A stretch of DNA of 64,000 nucleotides. Source: Lucifuga dentata. Its lineage: Eukaryota; Chordata; Actinopteri; Ophidiiformes; Bythitidae. The stretch lies in assembly GCA_014773175.1 (NCBI GenBank), contig VXCM01000997.1, positions 124,001 to 188,000 on the forward strand, read 5' to 3'. The translations under genes were made by a program, and so were the position numbers. The notes under the pieces were generated by a model. The model saw only the letters and a program-made list of their open reading frames with translations. It had not been told where the DNA came from and searched no databases. Each line of letters starts with the position of its first letter. The stretch's first letter is position 1. Below, one piece after another: positions 53,741 through 62,561 of this stretch.

Positions 53741-54739
53741 ATAACCTTTTTCTTACAACATGTGGGAGGAAAGTTGTCTGTCGGACAAAGTTTGAAAAAA
53801 TAAAAGGACAAAAAATTAGATATACTACTTAGGGAACGTACAGGTGACTTCATGTCGATGTCAAGCGTGTATTAAGTTATAAAAATACACCGTAAATCTG
53901 ACAGGGTGCTACTAGTGGCTACAAACCAAGATGGCACAGAATTTATTCGCTCGCCCCTACTTTATCCTCAGTGCTGCCATCGGTGGCTGGAGGATTATAT
54001 CGCCAAAACAAATAAAATAGTGAAAAGGGTATAAGTTTGAAAAAACTCGCCTGTCTACTAAGTTGTTGTTAGTAGTAGTAGTTTTTTTTTTTTTTTTTTT
54101 TAACGGGATAATGCTCGTTATGCAACATGAAGCAATATTAGAGTGGTGGCTAATTTTCATATGTTCCATGCTCCCTGCGGCCAAATTTGTGGATAGTGTA
54201 ATGGCAGATAGTGTAATAACATAATTAAATTTTGTATTCAAACAAAAATTATATGGGTTTAAAAGATAGATACAAAAATAAGTTTGACTGAGGTCATAAT
54301 TGGCCTTGAAGTGGACTGAGGAAAGAGTGAAAGGAATAGGCTGGCTAAATAGAGAAAAAGAGGAAATTGCAGTAACTGGATAAAAGGCTGGATAGTTCCC
54401 CTTGAAAGGGAATGTGTTGATTCAGAATTATCACAAGAAGAAAGTAACTGGATGAAAGGCTACAGAGACACGAGAGAGATGTGTGAGGGGTGATAATTAG
54501 ATGGTCTTGGTTGAATCTGTGCATAAAGCCATTAGTAGCACTTATACACCACTGTAGTAATATATATTTTAATATTGTTGTTATGAACACTCACAACACC
54601 AACCTTGATCATTTTAACATCATTTAAATAGCACGACCTTCTCTGAGTTGAGATAATTCTGCATTAGGCACACACCTTGCAAATATTTCAGTATACCTGC
54701 CAAAATATTTCAGAGATAAAAGGGTTTCCAACCAGCATA
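53741..54739. other. Intergenic gap between eef1akmt4 promoter and slc47a relic
   Basis: Contains CAAGATGGCAC at 53929-53939, similar to a YY1 site, a T run at 54081-54102 and otherwise unremarkable AT-rich DNA. A 29-codon frame starts at the ATG at 53931 on the plus strand; it has no recognisable homologue and I do not call it a gene. Confidence 0.5.
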
Positions 54740-54930
54740 TTGAGCATATTTTGAAGTTAAATATGTCTTAAATGCCCACAAAATGACGAAGATGTAGCAA
54801 CTGATGTAGCCAGGCATTTGTTGACAGGCTACAGTCAATGATTTGCCACTCGTGAGCAGTACGATGAGCAGCTCGCTGATGAAGATCCCAGCAGCAAGGA
54901 GAAGAAGCATGAAGAGCAAAGTCAGGCCAC
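54740..54930 (-). pseudogene. Relic of a second slc47a terminal exon
   Basis: The minus strand reads SGLTLLFMLLLLAAGIFISE, nearly the same as RGLTLLFMFLLLTAGISISE in the intact terminal exon at 55269-55498. Similarity begins abruptly at 54930 and continues beyond the coding end into 3' flank ('acatttgtc...' against 'gcatttgtt...'). The stop used by the intact copy is lost, so the frame runs on about 50 residues of unrelated text. The upstream part of the exon (basic VRQLLLRR) is absent. This is the C-terminal transmembrane helix of a MATE transporter, left from a tandem paralogue or from a local duplication of the last exon. It is probably not expressed as protein. Confidence 0.75.
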
Positions 54931-55268
54931 TGTACTGAATGCTCCCCTGGTGGGCTGAGGCTGTATTGGCAAAATACGTATTTTGTAAGGAATACTGTAG
55001 GTGTGTACAATATACAAAATATCTCAAAATGGAAATGAGCAGATAGGCTAAATAATGGGAGTAATATAGAGAAAGAGGACTGAAGATGATTGGATTAAAG
55101 TGAATGGAATTAGGCAGAAAGATGGGGGTAAATGTAATTTTACAGTCCATATACAGAGGCACAAAGTTTCCACCAACAATGTAATATATTTTTGTCAAAA
55201 TTTCCCTGAAATGGAGAAGATATAGTACCAGACATTTGTCTGATGGGTCGCAGTTAGTAATCTGTCTC

Positions 55269-55498
55269 TCATTTAAGCATTTTGATGAGCTCACTGATGG
55301 AGATCCCAGCAGTAAGGAGGAGAAACATGAAGAGCAAAGTCAGGCCACGGCGTAACAGCAGCTGCCTGACTGACAGCACCTCTGTCACCATCCCAACACG
55401 GCCTGGAGTAAGCACCTCCAGGTCTGAGTTCACCTCCACCTGGCTCAGAAAATTAGATGATATGGTGGTGATCTCGAATTCTCTGTGAGCATTAAGTC
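55269..55498 (-). CDS. slc47a: slc47a terminal coding exon
   Basis: 230 bp from acceptor gatcag|GA to the TGA at 55269-55271. The polar linker is followed by SVRQLLLRRGLTLLFMFLLL and TAGISISELIKMLK. A basic patch then one C-terminal helix is the usual ending of vertebrate MATE proteins. Confidence 0.92.
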
Positions 55499-55593
55499 CT
55501 GATCAGGGAGAGGGAGACATGGAGTTAGATATGTAGGCTGTAACCACTATGTACATAAAACCTTACAGAAATGTAAGAAGAGGTATTCTTTAC

Positions 55594-55657
55594 TGTTATT
55601 TTCTGTTGCTGGCTCATCACTTGTCTCTGTGACCTGGACTCCTGCTCTCACCTGTGC
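55594..55657 (-). CDS. slc47a: slc47a exon: AQVRAGVQV ... short cytosolic linker
   Basis: 64 bp between acceptor taaccag|GCA and donor ACA|gtaaag. It reads AQVRAGVQVTETSDEPATEN then N, similar to the family's AQV start after KKA and otherwise variable and polar. The length of 1 mod 3 is exactly what links the preceding exon to the terminal one. Confidence 0.75.
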
Positions 55658-55804
55658 CTGGTTACAGACATTAATGTCAGCTGATCATTTTGTCAAGAGA
55701 AAAATAAACTAAGGATTCTTTGAGAATTTTTTTTTTTGTTACAACTGGAGGATAATACCAGTGGTTTTGTGTTTTAATTTATTGTAGTTAATAAGTTAAC
55801 AATG

Positions 55805-56098
55805 TCAGGTGAATTGGGAACTCTAAATTGCCCGTAGGTGTGAATGAGAGTGTGAATGTGTTTGTAAGGCTATAGTAAGTGAATGTGTTTGTCTGTCTCT
55901 GTGTCAGCCCTGCGATAGACTGGCGATCTGTCTAGGGTGTACCCCNTGAATGTGTTTGTCTGTCTCTGTGTCAGCCCTGCGATAGACTGGCGATCTGTCT
56001 AGGGTGTACCCCACCTCTTGCCCTATGACTGCTGGGATAGGCTCCAGCCCCCCCTTGACCCAGGACAAATGGGTTTAGAAAATGGATAGAAAATGGAC
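55805..56098 (+). repeat. Teleost interspersed repeat with 66-bp assembly-join duplication
   Basis: Text such as 'gaactctaaattgcccgtag', 'agccctgcgatagactggcg', 'agggtgtaccccacctcttg' and 'ctgggataggctccagcccc' belongs to the same very common fish repeat as 295-620. Positions 55880-55945 and 55947-56012 are identical around N at 55946 and are an artefact inside the repeat. It lies in the intron between the 56690 and 55594 exons of slc47a. Confidence 0.7.
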
Positions 56099-56689
56099 AA
56101 CACAAGTATACACAACTTATATAGGTTGTGTATACCTTACAGAATTTGAAACCACTTTCAGAGGAAGACAGGAAGCAAAAAAGTTATTTACATACAATAT
56201 TGTTACTACTTTATCTGTATGCTGTGCTCAGTAATCTTCCATAATTTTTACAGTTGAACATTTTCATTCAAAAATGCTCCAAATGATGATTTTCTGAACT
56301 TCAATAAATGCATTTAAATAAGAAAATATAAACTGTCATAATGCATCATAAAAGATTGTCTCATGATAATGCAGCTGTAACATTAAATCCCTCAGGACCA
56401 CTATGAATTACAGGGACCTGGTTTTCCTATCCTATACTAATCCCAAGGACATCCAATCCTTTGGGATTTCCAGAAGTCCTGTGTGTCCTTGGACATTCCT
56501 GATTCAACATCAGCCTCTGGTAATGGTAAGGGTAATGTAATGTACACAAGATTTAGAAGTTAAAACATACAAAACCACCAGTATACTCTTTTACATCTGA
56601 GTTGCAGTCTCAGGAAGATGATAATAAAATTCTGAAATGCCAGATATTAATAATCTTCTCCCTGTCTTTTTCCAGGTGTGGTCATTTAC

Positions 56690-56784
56690 CTCTTCAAAGG
56701 CCTTTCTCCAATTCAGTTTCCACAGGAAAATAATAAAGAAGACCAACTGCGCAGAGATACAAATTAAAAGGCCCAACCACAGTC
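56690..56784 (-). CDS. slc47a: slc47a exon: GLWLGLLICI ... RKAFEE
   Basis: 95 bp with acceptor gtttcag|GA and donor GAG|gtaaat. LGLLICISAQLVFFIIFLWK is helix 12, and LNWRKAFEE matches the family LNWKKA motif. Confidence 0.92.
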
Positions 56785-56828
56785 CTGAAACAGAGATAAG
56801 AGAGTCAGCAATAGGTCTTACATTTGCT

Positions 56829-56853
56829 ATCTATCTATCTATCTATCTATCTA

Positions 56854-56892
<39 letters not shown>

Positions 56893-56906
56893 NATCTATC
56901 TATCTA

Positions 56907-56957
<51 letters not shown>
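56829..56957. repeat. Compound (ATCT)n(GTCT)n tetranucleotide repeat with N
   Basis: ATCT units pass into GTCT units, and the compound block repeats after N at 56893. It is in the slc47a intron adjacent to the exon ending at 56784. The true length is unknown because of the N. Confidence 0.9.
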
Positions 56958-56959
<2 letters not shown>

Positions 56960-57036
56960 AAATATATATATATACAGCAAATATATGACTATAAATCTAA
57001 AGGACATGACAGTGTTAGTAGCTTATATGTCCTCAC

Positions 57037-57131
57037 CTACAATGCCCATTTTGGCCGTAATATCCTACTAGGTTAACAATGGCTCCAATCTTCTGTTTCC
57101 CCATTCCTCTTATAATGCCTGATATCACACA
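57037..57131 (-). pseudogene. slc47a: slc47a exon with about 35-base internal deletion
   Basis: 95 bp. It reads CVISGIIRGMGKQKIGAIVN then LVGYY in frame. The next residues expected in the family (a helix with G-x-P-I-G and L-M-F) are missing, and the text resumes in another frame as AKMGIV just before a normal donor. The break is at about 57056/57057. The exon length is 2 mod 3 where 1 mod 3 is needed. Confidence 0.85.
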
Positions 57132-57287
57132 CTGCACAGATCAATTACAGAGTTGTTGTTTTTTTTTTTTTTTTAANTTTTTTTTTTTTTTTTAACTCTG
57201 ACATGATGTATGTTGTCAAAGTCTTATTACTGTAATGATCTGTTAATTAACTTAGCTATTTAGTTTTTTTAGTAAATAGCTTCTCAC

Positions 57288-57357
57288 CGCCATGGCATCA
57301 GCAGGAGTAAAGAACCCACATAGGATCATGACATCAGAAACCCTCTGAACAATTTCC
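57288..57357 (-). CDS. slc47a: slc47a exon: EIVQRVSDVM ... PADAMA
   Basis: 70 bp, 23 codons: EIVQRVSDVMILCGFFTPAD then AMA, the helix 9-10 region. Confidence 0.85.
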
Positions 57358-57399
57358 CTGAAAGATGTGATGTAAATAACAATATCAACATTTGATTGC

Positions 57400-57430
<31 letters not shown>

Positions 57431-57618
57431 ATTATCTGAACACAGTACATCAGTAGATATTAGGTTTATACATTAACATATAAATGTTTATGTGAAGGAG
57501 GTTTAAGTGCAATAACAGGACTGGAAAAATTTGCATGATGACATTTCATTAACAACTTCATCAGAGAATTTTAAAATAATTTTAGAAATGCTAAATATAT
57601 TTGATGGTCAGTACTCAC

Positions 57619-57694
57619 TGTTCCGTTGTAAAAATGTATCCAATCACATCTTTAGATAATGCAAGAGCAGCTCCAACTAAGCACGAAACTGTGA
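57619..57694 (-). CDS. slc47a: slc47a exon: VTVSCLVGAA ... YIFTTEQ
   Basis: 76 bp. It reads SCLVGAALALSKDVIGYIFT, matching the family segment ending in IFTTD. Phases with both neighbours are exact. Confidence 0.9.
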
Positions 57695-58404
57695 CTGGAT
57701 TGGACATTAGAAGCACACCATATATAGGTTACAGCTAGATAACTTACATTGATGATGTTACAACCCTATGGTCTAGGGGAAAGGGAAGCAACATAAAAGC
57801 CGATGGAAATGGCAAAGAAAGGTAATTTATTGTTTCAACACAAAATAATAATAAGCACAGGATTGGCTAACAACAGTAACTGAAATTTAAGGCAAACCAC
57901 CAACTGCGGAAGGGACAGAGGTGGTGCCAGAAAACCAACCATAAAATAACAAACAAAAGAGTTTAACCGATAACCTTCCTTTAATAAAATAATAAAGAGT
58001 AACAACAGTGATTCACAAAAAAAAAAGTGAAGTGACAACACCCTACAAGATTTTCCTTAATACAACCGTGCCTAAATTAACCAATCAGATGTTGAAAAAC
58101 CTAAAGAAAAACACAAATCTGAATCATTGAACTATCACAGGTCACAGTAGCAGGTCACAATTACACAGCTCTCAAAAAACCCTCAGAAAACGAGTTGGAC
58201 TGGCACAAACACACAGCCAGACAAGCAAGGAGCGGTTATATGGGAGAGGGAGCGGAACAGCGAAAGAGAGTGAAAGAGCTAAGAAACGAAGAAAACACGT
58301 CAACGGACCTTTTACACGGTGAGGGACGTAACAGATGAATACGTTAAAATCAACTGTCAAAGCACATGAGAATTATTTACTGCAGCAAAAATTTCCTGTA
58401 ATGG

Positions 58405-58540
58405 CCACTTGATCAAGGGTTGTTGGCTAACGGACCTTGATCGGCTTAACATAATTTGGCTCAGGTGTGGGTAAAGCAGGGAGAGATGGAAAAAATGCAG
58501 TTCTATGAATCACAAGGAACAGGATTGGGATTGGGAATGT
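58405..58540 (+). repeat. Interspersed repeat (family D), copy 2
   Basis: Diverged counterpart of 31925-32095 in the same orientation, intronic to slc47a. Confidence 0.5.
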
Positions 58541-58581
58541 AATGACTGGCTATTACATGACTTAATGTTGTTTCTTCCTAC

Positions 58582-58690
58582 CTGCACATATGATGCAGAG
58601 CTTGCCAGATAATTTGGCCTGCTCGATGTTCCCAGCACCCAGTGCATTCCCAATTTGCACACTGGCAGCCACAGAAAATCCCAGTGGGAA
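58582..58690 (-). CDS. slc47a: slc47a exon: FPLGFSVAAS ... GNALGAG
   Basis: 109 bp, 36 codons plus one base. GFSVAASVQIGNALGAGNIE is the most recognisable MATE signature in the gene. Confidence 0.95.
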
Positions 58691-59003
58691 CTGTGGGGTA
58701 GAAAGGATACATGAGATTATCCAACAAACATAACAAAACAAGTTCTTAATCTACTCAGGGTTATTTTACACAACTGGAGTGTGGAAAATTAAAGCTGCAA
58801 TTTTTTATTTTTTATTTTTTTATATTATTCTGAGCACTAAGGATCAAAATAATGTCCAAAATGAACTGTCAGATATGTCCAGATGTGATATGGACTACTT
58901 ACACATCTAGCAATTCACAACATTTAGCAACAAACTGGATTCTGATTAGAAAAAAAAAGTATAACTGCCCTGATTACATTAAACTATACTCCGAAAGAAT
59001 TAC

Positions 59004-59185
59004 CGTGAAAGCAAAATTCATGAGCTCATCCATCACAGTTTGAGCTCCCAGTTCAACCTCACTGATCACTCCAGCCAAGAATCCTCCAATTTCAAACATC
59101 CACCAGTCCAGACAACCCAAGAGCATGCTGGAAATGGCCATCTGAGTGAAATGACCCCACTCCTGCAGACAATCCTGGGACCAGC
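59004..59185 (-). CDS. slc47a: slc47a exon: GWSQDCLQEW ... ELGAQ
   Basis: 182 bp encoding 60 full codons. It includes SSMLLGCLDWWMFEIGGFLA (helix 7) and SEVELGAQTVMDEL, where the glutamate and glutamine of ELGAQ are strongly conserved in the family. Confidence 0.92.
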
Positions 59186-59269
59186 CTACAGGGCAGAGTT
59201 AACAGGTTAAAAAATGTAAACATTTAGTTTTGCCATAAATTTGGTATTATAATTAATTTGATGTATTTC

Positions 59270-59850
59270 CTTTACAGGGCTCATATTATACAGATGTCCA
59301 TGTTCTTATCTTCATTTATGGGTCTAGTTTGAAATCTTTGCAATGCTTCAATGTGCAAAACACCCAGTGATGAACTTCAACTCGTATTCTGCAGCACTAC
59401 TGTACACACTGAGTGAAGACCATTTCAGGTATTGTTCCTTAAGACCCCCTTCCAAAAAGCCTGCTCTCTTGTGATTGGCCAAATCCATCAGGCCTGAGCT
59501 GGTAACCCACAGATTGAATGAAAGAATGAAACACAAATGTTGCTCAAAAACTTGTTTGCTAGCCTTCTTCTTCGTGGGTATGTATGTTGGTGGATAAACT
59601 CAAATACGTTCCATGTTGAGCCAAACATACTATGAAAGTAGGCCTAATTAAAAAAAAAAAAAAAAAANAAAAAAAAAAAAAAAAAAAGGCAGATCAGCAT
59701 CCTACGGGATTATTCTAATGGATGCATTTCTATCAGTGTGACCGTCAAGTTTACACATAATCCTTATTATATTACAATACAAAACCGTTTGGAAAAAACA
59801 AAAAGCACAGTATGTCCCCTTTAAACTGTAGAGAGCTGAGGGCTTTTTTC
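59270..59850. mobile_element. Non-autonomous DNA transposon relic in slc47a intron
   Basis: The left end 'tttacagggctcatattata' and the reverse complement of the right end, 'tttaaaggggacatactgtg', are similar inverted termini. The interior has 'ttgtgattggccaaatccat' and 'agccttcttcttcgtgggta'. A poly-A with N at 59668 interrupts it. AAAGGGGACATA-type ends are a pattern I know from abundant fish non-autonomous elements. No coding capacity. Confidence 0.5.
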
Positions 59851-59860
59851 CTACATGAAA

Positions 59861-60150
59861 CTTGTTTTGCTAGCCTTCTTCTTCGTGGGTATGTCTATGT
59901 AAGTGGATAAATTCAAATACGTTCCATGTTGACCGAACATATTATGAAAGTAAAGGCCTAATTTAAAAAAAAATCAAGGGCAGATCAGGCTCCTATGGGA
60001 TTATTTTAATGGATGCATTTCTATCAGTGTGAACATCAAGTTTACACATAATAATTATTATGTTACACTACAAAAATTTTTGTAAGAAAAAATAGCACGA
60101 TATGTCCCTTTTAAATTGTAGAGAGTTGATCTATACTCTTTTTTTCTACA
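59861..60150. repeat. Diverged tandem copy of the right half of the preceding element
   Basis: Starting at 'gctagccttcttcttcgtgg' it repeats 59551-59850 in order ('ttcaaatacgttccatgttg', 'ggatgcatttctatcagtgt', 'atgtcccttttaaattgtag') at clearly less than full identity, so it is a real old duplication, not an assembly join. Confidence 0.75.
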
Positions 60151-60293
60151 TGATTGTTACAAATGTAATATTTTTTGAAAGATTACATACTGTTTTTCTC
60201 TGTTAGTGGTGTGTTTTTCAGTTCTGTTATCAAGCACCGGGCTGTAAATTAATCACCCTATATCAATATTTCTTTTAAAAAGAAACAACTCAC

Positions 60294-60391
60294 CATCCCA
60301 TGTTGCCTTGTGTAATCCCATCAATCGGATGTAAATATACAAGAGCACAGCCAGCAATGACTGTGAGATAGCATTTGCTGCTGCAGATCCT
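60294..60391 (-). CDS. slc47a: slc47a exon: GSAAANAIS ... helix
   Basis: 98 bp with acceptor ctgtag|A and donor G|gtgagt. It reads GSAAANAISQSLLAVLLYIY then RLMGLHKATWD, matching the MATE segment that precedes the long cytosolic-side loop. It starts in phase 2, so an upstream exon ending with two bases of a codon is required. Confidence 0.9.
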
Positions 60392-60629
60392 CTACAGGTT
60401 AACAAAAGAAACAGGTATGCTGTTACTGGCATTCATAAGCTCTGATTCTTTATATATAGTTATTTGACAATAATATATTAAATATAGACATCAAATCAGC
60501 TGATATATAATATTTGAAAAGATATAGATTGCCTTGTGGGTACAATAATGTACAACATAATGTACTACAGGAAAGCAAAACCTGCTGCACTGTCTCTGGA
60601 CTTCCACACGACATAAGCCATCTGCTTAC

Positions 60630-60712
60630 CTGTGATTTTCATGTAGCTGGTATGGCCACAATGACTGGAGGAAGCTCACAACTGGGTTGACTTTTAAACT
60701 CTCTTCTCCCTC
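60630..60712 (-). other. Candidate unrecognised exon upstream of the slc47a relic
   Basis: 83 bp on the minus strand between a possible acceptor (gagctacag) and a strong donor (CACAG|gtaagc). The open frame reads EGEESLKVNPVVSFLQSLWP then YQLHENHR and ends in phase 2, exactly the phase needed to join the exon at 60391. The last residues sit where the family has a Q-L-H helix end, but overall similarity to MATE proteins is weak. It may be a decayed slc47a exon, a new first exon, or chance. Confidence 0.3.
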
Positions 60713-61457
60713 CTGTAGCTCCACATCAGCAGTAACATTACAAGTCAGATCATAAAAAAAATGTCATTATTAATCAGAAGAGACAATTTTCATTTTTGGG
60801 CCAGCACATAAGATTGGTTTCTGTTGTTGGGCTTTGAAATCCATTTCATATTTACAATGTTCTGATTATGGAGTTAATGTTGAGGTCATATATCTGTACA
60901 TGTGTCTCTAGATGGTGAATGATGCTGAGAACAGCAGTAGCTGAAACAAATAAATCACAACAAAATCAAAATAAACTGAAAGAGAGTGGGTCTCTTTTTT
61001 CTGTTTCCTATACATCCCTGCTGGAAAAAAAAGAAAAAAGTTTGGACTAATACGGCTGGTCACACTGGTCAACCAATATATTTGAAGGTAATATAGTTGG
61101 ATTTCAGTTACATTAGCTTAAAAGTCAATTGTGAAGCCACTCCCTACAGTATGTTCTCACAAGACCTTAGTTATTCTTTGACAACAGGGCTATAAACTTT
61201 GCAATCAATCTTTGGTTGACAAGCAAACAATTAAACAATTCCACAGCCACAACCTGTCTTTTCTAAGGTGCAATAATGATGGTACTATAATGTGAGCTAT
61301 TATAATAATGATGATATACAATACAAAAAGCCCTCAGCTCTCTACAGTTTAAAGGGGACATATTGTGCTTTTTGTTTTTTCCAAACGGTTTTGTATTGTA
61401 ATCATCATTATTATGTATTGTAATGATATAATAATGATGATATTATATAATGATGGT

Positions 61458-61489
<32 letters not shown>

Positions 61490-62209
61490 CTCCATCAGCC
61501 ACATACTCCAGAACCCCAATCTACATCTCATAAGTTCCAAACTGGACACATAGACAGACAGACAGACCAGGATGCCCTCTGACCTCCTGCTTTCAATAGT
61601 GCAGTTAAAGAGAAGGTTCACAAAAAAAAAAAAAAAANAAAAAAAAAAAAAAAAGACTTCACAAGGAAAGTCATTAACATTCCAGGTTTTTGCATGTTCA
61701 TATTAAATATTTGCACACATTCACAGATACAATCACATTCATTATTGTTTAACACAAAAAGAAATAAAAGAAAAAGAAAAGCAATAATGTTCTTTCAAAT
61801 GGCTATTCCAGAGTTTAGGAGTTCAATGTAGATGAGGCTTTACGAGGTTAAAAAGTGGAAATATTGCTTTTCTTTACTTTTTAAGAGACTGATGTCTTAT
61901 TTTGAAGCAGTTAAATGGGAAAAAGTCCCAGTTCTTCATTTAACAACTCATTGTAAAAAAAACATTTTCCTCTGGGAACGTATGAACGTGGAAATGAAAT
62001 AGAACGACACAATACGATTTAAGAGACAATGTGGAGAAATTCTGCGCCTACATGAGTAACTGAAAAATGTTCTCAACACATTCGAGCTTTGGATGCGCTT
62101 GATTTAATTACTCTTTAATACCAACCAAACTCATCCAGCATGCATAATTCCGGCTGCAGATTTTAATTGCAGGATGGATGTAGAAAAGGATGTTTCTTTG
62201 ATTAGAGAA
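60713..62209. other. Non-coding gap between the slc47a relic and map6d1
   Basis: AT-rich. Holds (TA)n at about 61464-61489, poly-A with N at 61638, several ATGATAATAA-type imperfect repeats (61270-61450) and an inverted fragment of the 59270-59850 element at 61335-61400. I looked for exons of MATE helices 1-5 (for example a CDTLISQ motif) and saw none. Confidence 0.6.
61335..61400 (-). repeat. Inverted fragment of the 59270-59850 element
   Basis: The text 'agctctctacagtttaaagg' to 'ccaaacggttttgtattgta' is the near-exact reverse complement of 59780-59845. Together they form an inverted pair spanning two slc47a exons' worth of DNA. Confidence 0.8.
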
Positions 62210-62561
62210 TCCGGTGAGGGCGGTGCGGACTCCGCGGACTGAGCAGGAGATGCGGAGTATTTGCCAGATTCCCCTGCATATAGTGGAGGCACTATCACAG
62301 ACCACGTGAGAGGATTCAGTGACGGTCCCCCACACACTAGGTACCCACTCCCGGTACCAACTCCCGGTACATCGGGTGTTGGCTCTGCTCCGCTGCTGAC
62401 ATGGACTCCTGGATCCTATTCTTTCTCTCTCAGCTTCCTAAAACTAGACCGTAATGCTCTGAATGTAACCTTTTCTCTTTGCCGTTTTCACCCTTTTCTG
62501 TTTTGTTTTTTGTTTTTTTGTTTTTTTCCCCTTCTTTTGCTGGTTTCTAAGTCAAACACTC
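62210..62561 (+). promoter_or_regulatory. map6d1: map6d1 promoter / 5' UTR
   Basis: CpG content rises from 62210 ('gggcggtgcggactccgcgg'). The motif 'actcccggta' occurs in tandem at 62347-62368. Just before the start codon, a long T/C tract (62500-62549) ends in tttctaag, which looks like a 3' splice site with ATG 10 bases later. The 5' UTR may therefore be split by an intron, with the coding exon being exon 2. Confidence 0.45.

Larger units (their letters stand above)
55269..60391 (-). pseudogene. slc47a: slc47a (MATE-family multidrug and toxin extrusion transporter), 5'-truncated and frame-broken
   Basis: Nine minus-strand exons with consistent splice phases encode the second half of a vertebrate MATE exporter (helices about 6-12 plus the vertebrate-specific thirteenth). 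In order the exons begin GSAAANAIS, GWSQDCLQEW, FPLGFSVAAS, VTVSCLVGAA, EIVQRVSDVM, CVISGIIRG, GLWLGLLICI, AQVRAGVQV and LNAHREFEIT. Family proteins are H+-coupled antiporters that export organic cations across the plasma membrane, mainly in kidney and liver. Conserved sites seen are the ELGAQ motif with its glutamate and the GNALGAG loop. Two defects stand out: no exon for helices 1-5 is visible before the MAP6 gene at 62562, and the CVISG exon lacks about 35 bases, shifting the frame so that translation would end prematurely in the next exon. Good splice sites and low decay suggest recent inactivation, or an assembly error. The paralogue number cannot be set. Confidence 0.8.

Noticed and set aside
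53931..54020. ALG3 first exon (head-to-head neighbour in human)
   Set aside because: The short frame does not resemble the ALG3 N-terminus and stops after 29 codons.
54710..55294. 194-residue minus-strand frame as a single gene
   Set aside because: It begins in another frame over the real slc47a stop and only its middle (54840-54930) is homologous to the transporter; it is a relic exon plus chance open sequence.
61349..61621. 90-residue minus-strand frame
   Set aside because: Covers (TA)n and ATT-type repeats and the inverted transposon end; no domain.
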